A DNA stretch of 64,000 bases from Paracoccus liaowanqingii (GCF_004683865.2 NZ_CP038439.1:2606001-2670000), one strand, 5' to 3'. Counted from the first letter of the stretch, positions 33,285 to 42,056 are shown. The notes: generated from the letters alone by a model not told the origin. Translations and numbers: made by a program.

Positions 33285-35672
33285 TCAGGCCCGCAGCCGC
33301 CCGCCGGTGGCCTTGCCCACCTTCTCGACGATCTTGCGGCTGACCGCCTCGATCTCGGCATCGGTCAGGGTCTTATCTCTGGGCTGCAGCCGCACGCTGA
33401 TGGCCAGCGACTTCTGGCCGCCCTCCAGCCCCTCGAACTGGTCGAAGATCGAGACCTGCGCGATCAGCGCCTTGTCCGCCCCGGCGGCGGCATTGACCAG
33501 GGTCAGCGCCTCGACCTGCGCATCGACCACGAAGGCGAAATCGCGGTCCACGGATTGCAGCTCGGACAGCTCCAGCGCGGGACGCGTGGGGGTCTTCGCC
33601 TTGGGGAAGGGCACGGCGGCCAGCTGGATCGTGAAGCCCATCGCCGGGCCCCTGACATCCATCTGGCGCAGCACCCGGGGGTGGATCTCGCCGAACGAGG
33701 CCAGCACGTTCGGGCCGAGCGCGATGGCGCCGGCCCGGCCGGGATGCCACCAGCCGTCCAGCTTGCGGGTGATCTGAGCCTTCGCGGGGGCGCCGATGGC
33801 CTGCAAGATCGCCTCGACATCGGCCTTGGCGTCATAGATGTCGACCTTGCGCCGGCTGCCGAAGGGATCGCGCGGGGCGATCGCGCCGACCAGCAGCCCG
33901 CTGATGCGCACCGACTGCTCGCCCGGCTCGCCGCCCGAGAAGACCGGGCCCAGCTCGAACAGCGCCAGATCGGCAAAGCCGCGCGCCTGGTTGCGCGCCG
34001 CCGCCGCCAGAAGGCCGGGCAGCAGGTCGGGGCGAAGGTGGCTCATCTCGCTGCTGATCGGGTTCTCGACCCGGACCGTATCGGTGCCGCCGCCGAACAG
34101 CTCGGCCGAGGGGCGGTCGATGAAGCTGTAGGTCACGCATTCGTTGTAGCCCAGGGCCGCCGCCATGCGCCGCGCGGTCTTCTCGCGCATCTGCAGCGGC
34201 GTCAGCACGGGCAGCGGCACGCCCGCGCGGGGGCGCGGCAGGGGCTTGCCCTCCAGCCGGGTCAGGCTGGCGATGCGGGCGATCTCCTCGACCAGGTCGG
34301 CCTCGCCCAGCACGTCGGGCCGCCACGAGGGGACATGGGCCATGTCGCCCTCCAGCCGGAAGCCCAGGGCCTCCAGCGTGGCGCGCTGCTCGGCCTCGGG
34401 GATGTCCATGCCGACCAGCCGCGTGGTGCGCGCCGGGTCCAGGCGGTAGGCGCGGCCCGTGTCGGGCAGCGCGCCGGCGGTCACCACCTCCGAGGCCTCG
34501 CCGCCGCACAGATCCAGCACCATCCGCGTCGCCAGCTCCAGCCCGGGCTGCGTGAAGGCCGGGTCGATGCCGCGTTCGAAGCGATAGCGGGCATCGCTGT
34601 TGATCTTCAGCGCGCGACCGGCGGCGGCGGTGCTGATCGGGTCGAAATAGGCGGCCTCGAGGAAGACCTCGGTCGTCGTTTCCGAGGCGCCCGAGGCCGC
34701 GCCGCCCATGATGCCCGCGATGCTCTCGATGCCGCGATCGTCGCAGATCACCACCGCGCCGTCCGGCAGGGCATGGGTCTTGTCGTCCAGCGCCACCAGC
34801 TCCTCGCCCGCCCGCGCGCCGCGCAGGGTCAGGTCGCCCGAGACCTTGGCCGCGTCGAAGACATGCATGGGCCGGTTCAGGTCGAAGGTGAAGAAGTTCG
34901 TGATGTCGACCAGCGCGTTGATGGGTCGCAGCCCGATGGCGCGCAGGCGCTTCTGCAGCCAGGCGGGCGAGGCGCAGTTGGTCACGCCGCGCACCACGCG
35001 TCCCGCGAAGAACGGCGCCTTGGCCGCCACCTCGGGCGCGATGGTCACGCCGATGGGACAGGGAAAGGCCCCCGCGACCGGATCCACCTGCACCGGCTTC
35101 AGCACGCCCAAGCCCCGCGCCGCCAGATCGCGGGCGATGCCGTGGACGCCAAGCGCGTCGGGGCGGTTGGGGGTGATCTTGATGTGGATCATCGGGTCGA
35201 TCTTCTCGGGCGCATTCTCGGCCAGCCAGTCGACGAAGCGCTGGCCCACCTCGCCCGAGGGCAGTTCGATGATGCCGTCATGCTCCTCGGACAGCTCCAG
35301 CTCGCGTTCGGATGCCATCATGCCGTGGCTCTCGACGCCCCGGATGCGGCCCACGCCAAGCGTCGTGTCGATGCCGGGCACGTAATCGCCGGGCTTGGCC
35401 AGCACGACGGTGATCCCCGCCCGGGCATTCGGCGCCCCGCAGACGATCTGCTTCTCGCCCTCGTCGGTCATCACCCGGCAGACGCGCAGCCGGTCGGCAT
35501 CGGGATGGGGTTCGGCATGATCCACCCGCGCCAGGGTGAAGGCGCCGAGGCGTGCGGCGGGATCGTGGATGTCCTCGACCTCCAGCCCCAGGTCGGTCAG
35601 CGCCTCGGCGATCTGGGCCAGGGTCGCGGTGGTGTCGAGATGCTCCTTGAGCCAGGAGAGGGTGAACTTCAT
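33285..35672 (-). CDS. pheT: Phenylalanyl-tRNA synthetase beta subunit
   Basis: 795 residues, the full bacterial length. In order: start MKFTLSWLKEHLDT, EMAP-II-like tRNA-binding domain (about 40-148), B3/4 editing domain, B5 domain (RTTRLVGMDIPEAEQRATLEALGF), the catalytic-like core (NPISSEMSHLRPDLLPGLL) and the FDX-ACB anticodon domain at the end. It forms the alpha2-beta2 enzyme with PheS. It is 1.2 kb from pheS rather than adjacent. A possible own promoter lies upstream on the minus strand (TTGACC 35745-35750, TTTGAA 35722-35727, 17 bp apart). Confidence 0.97.
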   Translation of the reverse strand: MKFTLSWLKEHLDTTATLAQIAEALTDLGLEVEDIHDPAARLGAFTLARVDHAEPHPDADRLRVCRVMTDEGEKQIVCGAPNARAGITVVLAKPGDYVPGIDTTLGVGRIRGVESHGMMASERELELSEEHDGIIELPSGEVGQRFVDWLAENAPEKIDPMIHIKITPNRPDALGVHGIARDLAARGLGVLKPVQVDPVAGAFPCPIGVTIAPEVAAKAPFFAGRVVRGVTNCASPAWLQKRLRAIGLRPINALVDITNFFTFDLNRPMHVFDAAKVSGDLTLRGARAGEELVALDDKTHALPDGAVVICDDRGIESIAGIMGGAASGASETTTEVFLEAAYFDPISTAAAGRALKINSDARYRFERGIDPAFTQPGLELATRMVLDLCGGEASEVVTAGALPDTGRAYRLDPARTTRLVGMDIPEAEQRATLEALGFRLEGDMAHVPSWRPDVLGEADLVEEIARIASLTRLEGKPLPRPRAGVPLPVLTPLQMREKTARRMAAALGYNECVTYSFIDRPSAELFGGGTDTVRVENPISSEMSHLRPDLLPGLLAAAARNQARGFADLALFELGPVFSGGEPGEQSVRISGLLVGAIAPRDPFGSRRKVDIYDAKADVEAILQAIGAPAKAQITRKLDGWWHPGRAGAIALGPNVLASFGEIHPRVLRQMDVRGPAMGFTIQLAAVPFPKAKTPTRPALELSELQSVDRDFAFVVDAQVEALTLVNAAAGADKALIAQVSIFDQFEGLEGGQKSLAISVRLQPRDKTLTDAEIEAVSRKIVEKVGKATGGRLRA

Positions 35673-35848
35673 GAGCGTGGTGCTTTCCGGGTCCGGCCCG
35701 CTAGGAGGGGGGTTTGCCGCCTTCAAACCGCGCAAGGGGCCAAGGGTCAAGCCAGATCGGCGGAAAACTCCCGAAAAACCGGGCAATCGGGGCGGTGGCT
35801 GCGGGCCGCGGGCGGGGCGACGGGGTCGTGACCGGGGTGCGCGCAACC

Positions 35849-35876
35849 TTGCACGGGCCTGAGAAGTTCCTATGTC
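35849..35876 (+). promoter_or_regulatory. Candidate promoter of the TM2 gene
   Basis: TTGCAC (35849-35854) and TATGTC (35871-35876) are 16 bp apart, about 50 nt before the ATG. Apart from this and the possible pheT promoter, nothing else is seen in 35673-35924. Confidence 0.45.
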
Positions 35877-35924
35877 GACAGCGCGGACCGATGGGGTCTG
35901 CGCGGATGACAGGAGCCTTTCGGA

Positions 35925-36224
35925 ATGGACGTGCAGCGGGAACTGATGATCGAGCAACGGGTCGCCAACGAGGCGAAGTCGCCCCTGATCGCCTATCTGC
36001 TGCTGATCTTCCTGTGGGGCTTCGGCGTGCACCGCATGTATCTGGGCCGCTGGATCAGCGGTCTGATCATGCTGTCGATCTGGGCCGTGGGCTGGCTGCT
36101 GACGCCCATCCTGATCGGCTGGCCCGCCGTGGGCTTCGTGCTGCTGTGGTGCGTGATCGACCTGTTCCTGATCCCCGGCATGGTGCGGTCGGATCGGGAG
36201 GACATTCGGCGGCGGTTGCGGTGA
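35925..36224 (+). CDS. TM2-domain membrane protein
   Basis: 99 residues with the TM2 pattern: SPLIAYLLLIFLWGFGVHRMYLGRW (first helix, then the conserved G-x-H-R-x-Y-L-G), a second helix LIMLSIWAVGWLLTPILI, and a further hydrophobic stretch ending in DLFLIPGMV, with a basic C-terminus. TM2 proteins are small membrane proteins of unknown function. It lies on the plus strand between pheT and the MazF-like gene, both on the minus strand. Confidence 0.88.
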   Translation: MDVQRELMIEQRVANEAKSPLIAYLLLIFLWGFGVHRMYLGRWISGLIMLSIWAVGWLLTPILIGWPAVGFVLLWCVIDLFLIPGMVRSDREDIRRRLR

Positions 36225-36261
36225 TTTTCTAACCTACGCGGAGTGCAATGCGAGGCGTCAA

Positions 36262-36403
36262 AAAAAGCGCAAAAATACACAAAGCCCTGCCAGAGGCAGG
36301 GCTTTGGGACGTTTGACAATATTTAGGCTACCCGAGTCTTGTCATCGACTAATGGGCAGCCTGCCTAGTGCTCTAGGTCTTAAAGCCCGACGAAGCGGGG
36401 TAC
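36262..36403 (-). ncRNA. Candidate small structured RNA downstream of the MazF-like gene
   Basis: This AT-richer gap has no open frame but shows compact structure when read on the minus strand. There is a CCCG/CGGG hairpin (36386-36399), a CCTAG/CTAGG hairpin with a 4-nt loop (36364-36377), and a 9-bp stem closing 36325-36362 with an inner 4-bp AGTC/GACT hairpin. The 9-bp stem has a G-U wobble in a minus-strand transcript but an A-C mismatch in a plus-strand one, favouring minus. A promoter-like pair stands upstream (36410-36438) and an intrinsic terminator ends it (36280-36306 with T-runs to 36261). I could not match it to tmRNA, 6S or SRP RNA. It could instead be the 3' UTR of the pheS-mazF mRNA. 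Confidence 0.45.
36280..36306 (-). terminator. Intrinsic terminator of the pheS-mazF / candidate RNA transcript
   Basis: A perfect 12-bp stem CAAAGCCCTGCC/GGCAGGGCTTTG with a 3-nt loop is followed on the minus strand by TGTATTTTTGCGCTTTTTTT. On the plus strand the trailing sequence is not T-rich. Confidence 0.88.
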
Positions 36404-36409
36404 AGAGCA

Positions 36410-36438
36410 AAGATAGGTATATTTCCCTAAGTTCGCAA
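36410..36438 (-). promoter_or_regulatory. Candidate promoter of the small RNA
   Basis: On the minus strand TTGCGA (36433-36438), 17-bp spacer, TATCTT (36410-36415), giving a predicted start near 36403. The -35 lies in a 6-bp hairpin (GTTCGC 36431-36436 / GCGAAC 36442-36447) just after the mazF stop. Confidence 0.4.
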
Positions 36439-36457
36439 CTGGCGAACAGCCGTTGCA

Positions 36458-36847
36458 TCAAATTTTAAAACCAAGCCCGGCTGCCACAGCCCGGCGAATA
36501 CCTGCCAAGTCTTCGGGTGCCAAGGCGGGCGTTTCCCACCGACGTCGTCCTACCTTGAAACCGTTCAGCCGGCGCAAGGAGATATTCATGACAAGATCGC
36601 ACTTTGCCCAGCAAGGAAGGTTATCATCCGAGCCTGGATGATAGTTTCTTGAAAGCCGGTAGACATATGGCACATCACGCAGCGGAGGAGTCAAACTGAT
36701 CGGCACAACTGCTACGAGGCCCGACCTGAACGGCAACCGAGGCGAGATCACGGCGACAGGGCGGACTTTGCAAATCTCGGGTGGCTGAAGATCGGAAAAA
36801 TCGGCAACTAAAACCTGTCCGGCGCGCGGATGGAAGGAAATTGCCAT
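36458..36847 (-). CDS. PemK/MazF-family protein, no antitoxin gene visible
   Basis: 129 residues with the MazF fold pattern: GQVLVADFSDL at residue 10, the hallmark VRPVAVIS, a strand VAVVPISLTPP, and a late NISLRRLNGFKVGRRRW. MazF proteins are usually mRNA-cleaving toxins encoded after an antitoxin. Here the ATG follows the pheS TGA with no gap (TGAATG), so the only upstream partner is an essential synthetase gene. It may be a domesticated or solitary member. The base composition is lower in G+C than pheS. Confidence 0.82.
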   Translation of the reverse strand: MAISFHPRAGQVLVADFSDLQPPEICKVRPVAVISPRLPFRSGLVAVVPISLTPPLRDVPYVYRLSRNYHPGSDDNLPCWAKCDLVMNISLRRLNGFKVGRRRWETPALAPEDLAGIRRAVAAGLGFKI

Positions 36848-37942
36848 TCAGCGCGACAACCCACCGCTCACGCTCGGCACATCCCCCGCCGCGAACCCGT
36901 AATGCCGCAGCCAGCGGAGGTCGCTTTCGAAGAAAGCTCGCAAGTCTGGAATCCCATATTTCAGCATGGCGATGCGGTCGATGCCCATGCCGAAGGCGAA
37001 GCCCTGCCACTGGTCGGGGTCGATGCCGCCCGAGCGCAGGACGTGGGGGTGGACCATGCCCGAGCCGAGGATCTCGAGCCAGGAGTTGCCCTCGCCGATC
37101 TTCAGCTGGCCGCCTTCCCAGGAACAGCGGATGTCGACCTCGGCCGAGGGCTCGGTGAAGGGGAAATGCGAGGCGCGGAAGCGCAGCTCGACCGAGGGGA
37201 CCTCGAAGAAGGCGCGGCAGAACTCCTCCAGCGTCCATTTCAGATGGGCCATGCTGATGTCGCGGTCGATGGCCAGACCCTCGATCTGGTGGAACATCGG
37301 CGTGTGGGTCTGGTCCATGTCCATGCGATAGACGCGGCCCGGCGCGATGACGCGGATCGGCGCGCCCTGCTCCTGCATGGCGCGGATCTGGACCGGAGAG
37401 GTGTGGGTGCGCAGGACGTGCGGCGGGCGGTCGTCGCCGGGGGCGCGGTGCAGGAAGAAGGTGTCGTGTTCCTGCCGCGCGGGGTGTTCGGGCGCAATGT
37501 TCAGCGCGTCGAAATTGTACCAGTCGGATTCGACCTGCGGCCCCTCGGCCACGGCAAAGCCCATGTCGGCGAAGATCGCGGTGACCTCCTCGGTGACCTG
37601 GCTGATCGGGTGCAGCGTGCCTTGGCGGCGCGGGCGCCCCGGCAGGGTCACGTCCAGCCATTCGTCCTTGAGGCGCGCGTCCAGCGCCGCATCCTCCAGC
37701 GACAGCTTGCGGGCGCGCAGCGCGGCGTCGATCTCGTCGCGGACGGCGTTCAGGGCCTTGCCGGTGGTCTGGCGTTCCTCGGGCGACATGCGGCCCAGCT
37801 CGCGCATCTTCAGGCTGATCTCGCCCTTCTTGCCCAGGGCGGCCAGGCGCACCTCCTCGATGGCGGCAGGATCGGAGGCGCCGGAGATGCGGTCCAGCCA
37901 TTGCTGGCGCAGGGGGGTCAGATCGTCCATCGCATCGCTCAT
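36848..37942 (-). CDS. pheS: Phenylalanyl-tRNA synthetase alpha subunit
   Basis: 364 residues: an N-terminal coiled coil that binds tRNA, then class II motifs ([30 protein letters not shown]; motif 2 [21 protein letters not shown]; motif 3 [20 protein letters not shown]). It charges tRNA-Phe together with PheT. The ATG at 37942 is chosen; a GTG codon lies directly before it and AGGAAAGG upstream. It is followed at once by the MazF-like gene instead of pheT. Confidence 0.96.
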   Translation of the reverse strand: MSDAMDDLTPLRQQWLDRISGASDPAAIEEVRLAALGKKGEISLKMRELGRMSPEERQTTGKALNAVRDEIDAALRARKLSLEDAALDARLKDEWLDVTLPGRPRRQGTLHPISQVTEEVTAIFADMGFAVAEGPQVESDWYNFDALNIAPEHPARQEHDTFFLHRAPGDDRPPHVLRTHTSPVQIRAMQEQGAPIRVIAPGRVYRMDMDQTHTPMFHQIEGLAIDRDISMAHLKWTLEEFCRAFFEVPSVELRFRASHFPFTEPSAEVDIRCSWEGGQLKIGEGNSWLEILGSGMVHPHVLRSGGIDPDQWQGFAFGMGIDRIAMLKYGIPDLRAFFESDLRWLRHYGFAAGDVPSVSGGLSR

Positions 37943-38017
37943 CACGGGGCCTTTCCTAGTTGGCCCCGCGTTAGCATGGGCGGGCGCGCGGGGTAAAGAC
38001 CGCGCGCCCGGCCGGTC

Positions 38018-39424
38018 CTATTTCCAGATGTCGCGGTTCACGCCGGGCGCGATGCCCGGGTGATCGGCGATGTGGAAGCGCGGCTCGACCCCCGCCTTGC
38101 GTTGCCGCAGGTAGTCGCGGGTCAGATGCGCGACCGTGCCCGACAGCATGACGATGGCGATCAGGTTGATCGTGGCCATCAGGCCCATGCTGGCATCGGC
38201 GAAGTTGAACACCGTGGCCACCGCCTGCAGCGAGCCCCAGACCACCATCGCCAGCGCGGCCACGCGCAGGACCATGATGCCGGGCTTGCCCGCGCCCAGA
38301 TAGACGACCGCGTTCTCGGCATAGGAGTAGTTGCCGATGATCGAGGTGAAGGCGAAGAAGAAGATCGCCACCGCCACGAAGATCTGCCCGAACCCGCCGA
38401 AGTGGTCCGACAGCGCGGCCTGGGTCAGGTTCACACCGGTCAGCTCGTCCGAGGGGATCACGTCGGCCAGCAGGATCATCACGGCGGTCGCGGTGCAGAC
38501 CAGGATGGTGTCGATGAAGACGCCAAGCGCCTGCACGAAGCCCTGGCTGGAGGGGTGGTGCGGATTGGGCACCGCCACCGCGGCGATGTTGGGGGCCGAG
38601 CCCATGCCGGCCTCGTTCGAGAACAGCCCGCGCTTGATGCCGTTCAGCATCGCGGCCATGACCCCGCCCGCGACGCCGCCCACGGCCTCCTGCAGGCCGA
38701 AGGCGCTGCGGATGATGCCGATCAGGATGCCCGGCACCTCGGACAGGTTCATCGCCAGCACGACGGCGGCGGCCAGCAGGTAGAGGCCCGCCATGATCGG
38801 CACGACCAGCTGCGCGGTGCGCGCGATCTGCGGGATGCCGCCGAAGATGATGACGCCCGACAGGACCGCCGTGACGATGCCCACGATGCCCGCGTTGATG
38901 CCGAAGGCGCCCTCGACCGCCTGCGCGATGGAATTGGCCTGCACGGCGTTGAAGACGAGGCCGAAGGCGATGATCAGCGCCACCGCGAACAGCGCCGCCA
39001 GCCAAGGCAGGCCCAGGCCGCGCGCGATGTATTGCGCCGGACCGCCGCGATACATGCCGTCGGCGCCGTGGATCTTGTAAAGCTGCGCCAGCGTCGATTC
39101 GGCATAGGCCGTGGCCATGCCGACCAGCGCCACCATCCACATCCAGAAGATCGCGCCGGGCCCGCCAAGGGTCAGCGCCACCGCGACGCCCGCGATGTTG
39201 CCGGTGCCCACGCGGCTGGCCAGCGACACGGACAGCGCCTGGAAGGGCGTGATGCCGTCCTTGTCCGTCTCGCCCGAGCCGCGCACGCAGCGCCACATCT
39301 CGGCGAAGTGGCGGAACTGCAGGAAGCCGAGCCGGACGGTGAAGTAGATACCCACGGCCAGAAGGCCGTAGATCAGCACATAGCCCCAGAAGATGGTGTT
39401 GAGAAAGTCGATGATGGCGGTCAT
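38018..39424 (-). CDS. Sodium:alanine/glycine symporter (AGCS family)
   Basis: 468 residues with about ten to eleven membrane helices. The AGCS signature is clear: FQALSVSLASRVGTGNIAGVAVAL near residue 64, and GLFSNEAGMGSAPNIAA near 270. It imports alanine or glycine with Na+. The ATG at 39424 has GGAGCG upstream. It lies between the P450 gene and pheS, 75 nt before pheS. Confidence 0.93.
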   Translation of the reverse strand: MTAIIDFLNTIFWGYVLIYGLLAVGIYFTVRLGFLQFRHFAEMWRCVRGSGETDKDGITPFQALSVSLASRVGTGNIAGVAVALTLGGPGAIFWMWMVALVGMATAYAESTLAQLYKIHGADGMYRGGPAQYIARGLGLPWLAALFAVALIIAFGLVFNAVQANSIAQAVEGAFGINAGIVGIVTAVLSGVIIFGGIPQIARTAQLVVPIMAGLYLLAAAVVLAMNLSEVPGILIGIIRSAFGLQEAVGGVAGGVMAAMLNGIKRGLFSNEAGMGSAPNIAAVAVPNPHHPSSQGFVQALGVFIDTILVCTATAVMILLADVIPSDELTGVNLTQAALSDHFGGFGQIFVAVAIFFFAFTSIIGNYSYAENAVVYLGAGKPGIMVLRVAALAMVVWGSLQAVATVFNFADASMGLMATINLIAIVMLSGTVAHLTRDYLRQRKAGVEPRFHIADHPGIAPGVNRDIWK

Positions 39425-39489
39425 TGCGCGCTCCGCTGGCTGTTCGGGGCCAGTCTGTAACAGCCGCGTGACCGACCGCAAGCGATTGG

Positions 39490-40845
39490 TCAGTCCCGAG
39501 GCTGCGCGCTGAGCCAGACTCCGCCGTGCGGGCGCAGGGTCAGGATCATCCGGGGCTGCGGCTCGCGCCCCGGGATCCGCGAGAACCGGAAGCGCGCCAG
39601 CAGCGTCGACAGGATGATCACCGCCTCCTGCAGGGCGAAGCTGGCGCCGATGCAGATGCGGGGGCCGGCGCCGAAGGGCAGGAAGGCATAGCGGTCGGGC
39701 GCGGTCAGGAAGCGGTCGGGGTCGAAGGCGTCGGGCCGGTCCCACAGATCGTGGTGGCGGTGCAGCGCATAGACCGGCAGCATGACCGTGTCGCCGGGCC
39801 GGACCTCGCGCCCGCAGAGCGTGTCGGCCACCTGCGCCGTGCGCGACAGGAAGGCGGCGGGCGGATAGAGGCGCAGCGATTCGTTGACGATGCGCATGGT
39901 CAGGGGCAGCGCGCCCAGATCGGCGGCGGTGGCGGCGCGGTCCCCCAGGGCGGTCCGGGCCTCATGCGCCGCGGCCTCCTGCACCGCCGGGTCGAAGGCG
40001 CACAGGTACAGCGCCCAAGCCAGGGTCAGGGCGGTGGTCTCGTGCCCGGCCACGATGAAGGTCAGCAGGTTGTCGCGCAGCTCGTCGGGGCTCATGGAAC
40101 GCTTGGTCTCGGGGTCCTGGGCCACCAGCAGCAGGTCCAGAAGGTCGGGGGGGCCGTCCGTCCGGGCCACCTTGGCGCGGGCGGCGATGCCCTGGTCTGC
40201 GATGTCCTTCACCCCCTTCAGCCCCTGCCCCGCGAACAGCCGCCCCGGACGCGGCAGCCAGCCGGGCAGGCCGATCACGTCCATCATCGATAGCGTGGCG
40301 GCCTGCGCGATATAGGCGTCGATCGAGGCATGCACCGCCGCGCGGTCGAACATCCCGTCGCCCGAGAAGGTGACGTCCGCGATCACCTCGAAAGTCGCGG
40401 CGACGGTCTCCTGGAACAGGTCGACCGGCCCCTTGGCGGCCGACAGGCGGCGGCTGGAGGCCTCGGCGGCGGCGGTCATCACCGGCCCCAAGGCCTCGAC
40501 ATGGCGCTGCGCGAAGGCGGGGGCGGCGGCGCGGCGCTGCCAGCGCCAATGCGCGCCCTCGGCCACGAACAGGCTGTCGCCGATGGCCGGGTTCAGGATC
40601 AGCTTGGTGGTGTTGGATTTCGGATAATCCTCGACCCTTTCCTTGAGGACGCGGCGCAGCGCAACCGGGTCCATGACCATGTGCCAGCGCACGCCGGTCT
40701 TGCCCGAGACGATGGGCTGGCGCGTGGCGATGGCGGGGATCAGTTCCAGCACGTTGCGCCGTGCGGTCATCGCGGTGCCCCAGAGCCCCAGGGGATGGAC
40801 GGCCAGAGGCACCTTGGCGGGATCGGCTTGCGGCAGGTCGAACAT
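39490..40845 (-). CDS. Cytochrome P450
   Basis: 451 residues. The P450 landmarks are present: I-helix AGHETT, K-helix ExxR in NESLRLYPP, and the haem loop FGAGPRICIG with the cysteine ligand. There is no membrane anchor, so it is a soluble monooxygenase needing external electron donors. No ferredoxin or reductase gene is next to it and the substrate is unknown. It lies within the rplT-pheS interval, 65 nt before the alanine symporter gene. Confidence 0.94.
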   Translation of the reverse strand: MFDLPQADPAKVPLAVHPLGLWGTAMTARRNVLELIPAIATRQPIVSGKTGVRWHMVMDPVALRRVLKERVEDYPKSNTTKLILNPAIGDSLFVAEGAHWRWQRRAAAPAFAQRHVEALGPVMTAAAEASSRRLSAAKGPVDLFQETVAATFEVIADVTFSGDGMFDRAAVHASIDAYIAQAATLSMMDVIGLPGWLPRPGRLFAGQGLKGVKDIADQGIAARAKVARTDGPPDLLDLLLVAQDPETKRSMSPDELRDNLLTFIVAGHETTALTLAWALYLCAFDPAVQEAAAHEARTALGDRAATAADLGALPLTMRIVNESLRLYPPAAFLSRTAQVADTLCGREVRPGDTVMLPVYALHRHHDLWDRPDAFDPDRFLTAPDRYAFLPFGAGPRICIGASFALQEAVIILSTLLARFRFSRIPGREPQPRMILTLRPHGGVWLSAQPRD

Positions 40846-40980
40846 GCGGGCGGCCTTCGGTCGGGGGCGTGATCCCCCAAGCTGGAGGCATCGCGGGCCC
40901 GTGGCAACGCCCGTGCCGTGCGGGATGATGCCGCAGGCGGGGATCCCGGGGCACGCGCGCGCGCCCCGGGGAGGTTCGCC

Positions 40981-41343
40981 TCAGCCCTTGGTGGCGGCGG
41001 GCAGGACCACCTGCGCATGCTGGACCACGGTCCAGTCCTCATGCGCCCGGCGGCGATAGACCGACGTGCAGGCGGCGTGGAAGCGCGTCTCGCCCTTGGC
41101 GGCCTCGACGCGGTAACCCACGACGATCAGCCCCTCCTCGGGGCGCGAGATGGTCTTGTCGGAGAACTCGACCTCGTCCCAAGCGGGCGTGCCGCTGACG
41201 GCGTCGATCGCATCCTGTCCGTGGACCAAATAGGGCTCGTGGCTCAGCGCCATGACGCATTCGGCGTCGACGCGCTCGTGGTAGCGGTCTTCCGAGGCGT
41301 GCCACAGCCCGCCCTCGAAATCCCAGACCCGTTGATCGTCCAT
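40981..41343 (-). CDS. SnoaL/NTF2-like protein (DUF4440-type)
   Basis: 120 residues forming a small cone-like fold: helix at the N-terminus (VWDFEGGLWHASEDRYHERV), then FSDKTISRPEEGLIVVGYRVEA and a C-terminal strand WTVVQHAQVVLP. Such proteins may be enzymes or binding proteins; this one lacks a decisive motif. AAGGAGAGC precedes the ATG. A GC-rich inverted repeat follows (CCCGGGGC 40945-40952 / GCCCCGGG 40963-40970) and might terminate it. Confidence 0.75.
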   Translation of the reverse strand: MDDQRVWDFEGGLWHASEDRYHERVDAECVMALSHEPYLVHGQDAIDAVSGTPAWDEVEFSDKTISRPEEGLIVVGYRVEAAKGETRFHAACTSVYRRRAHEDWTVVQHAQVVLPAATKG

Positions 41344-41420
41344 CATGCTCTCCTTGCATTGCTGACGTCTCAACCGCCGCGCCGGGGTGCAGTTCCGGAC
41401 CAATCGCGGCCCGGATGCGA

Positions 41421-41455
41421 CAAAGGCCCGCACCCCCGGGGGATGCGGACCTTTG
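41421..41455 (-). terminator. Terminator of the rpmI-rplT operon
   Basis: A long stem, CAAAGG-C-CCGCA...TGCGG-A-CCTTTG with one mismatch and a GC-rich top, lies 26 nt after the rplT stop. On the minus strand it ends in CCTTTGTC. Confidence 0.8.
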
Positions 41456-41480
41456 CAGAGGCATCGTCAGACGATGCGGA

Positions 41481-41840
41481 TCAGGCGGCGGCCTTGGCTT
41501 GGGCCACGATCGCGCCGAAGGCGTCGGGCTCGTGCACGGCCAGGTCGGCCAGAACCTTGCGGTCCACCTCGATCCCGGCTTTCGCCAGAAGGTTGATGAA
41601 GCGCGAATAGGTCATCTCGGCATCCACCGCGCGGACGGCGGCGTTGATGCGCTGGATCCACAGCGCGCGGAAGTTGCGCTTGCGGTTCTTGCGGTCGCGG
41701 GTAGCGTACTGGTTGGCCTTGTCCACGGCCTGCGTGGCGGTGCGGAAGTTGCGCGACCGCGCGCCGTAGTAGCCCTTGGCTTGCTCGAGGACCTTCTTGT
41801 GGCGGGCGTGGGTCACCTTGCCGGATTTAACGCGTGACAT
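41481..41840 (-). CDS. rplT: 50S ribosomal protein L20
   Basis: 119 residues; the start [20 protein letters not shown] and the segment [19 protein letters not shown] are unmistakable L20. It binds 23S rRNA early in assembly. It follows rpmI by 15 nt. Confidence 0.99.
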   Translation of the reverse strand: MSRVKSGKVTHARHKKVLEQAKGYYGARSRNFRTATQAVDKANQYATRDRKNRKRNFRALWIQRINAAVRAVDAEMTYSRFINLLAKAGIEVDRKVLADLAVHEPDAFGAIVAQAKAAA

Positions 41841-41855
41841 GTGTGGTTCTCCTGA

Positions 41856-42056
41856 TCAGCGAGCGTAGGGCATGTATTTCTTGACGATCTTGGCATCCGC
41901 ATCCGACAGGATGGTGGTGCCGCGCGCGTCGCGAATGAACTTGGTCGTGCGCTTGATCATGCCGTGGCGCTTGCCGGCCTGACCCGCCTTGACCTTGCCC
42001 GAAGCCGTCATCGAGAACCGCTTTTTGGCAGCGGATTTGGTCTTCATCTTCGGCAT
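41856..42056 (-). CDS. rpmI: 50S ribosomal protein L35
   Basis: 66 residues, start [20 protein letters not shown], end KYMPYAR. AAGGAG lies upstream of the ATG. It is the first gene of the rpmI-rplT operon; infC is not next to it. Confidence 0.99.
   Translation of the reverse strand: MPKMKTKSAAKKRFSMTASGKVKAGQAGKRHGMIKRTTKFIRDARGTTILSDADAKIVKKYMPYAR

Noticed and set aside
36262..36403. tmRNA, 6S RNA or SRP RNA
   Set aside because: The conserved tmRNA tag and acceptor ends, the long 6S closing stem with central bubble, and the SRP GGAA/GNRA apical motif are not seen.
36262..36847. A type III (ToxIN-like) toxin-antitoxin locus
   Set aside because: The RNA lies downstream rather than upstream of the gene and shows no tandem repeats, so the known ToxIN plan does not fit. 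A looser link is kept as a finding.
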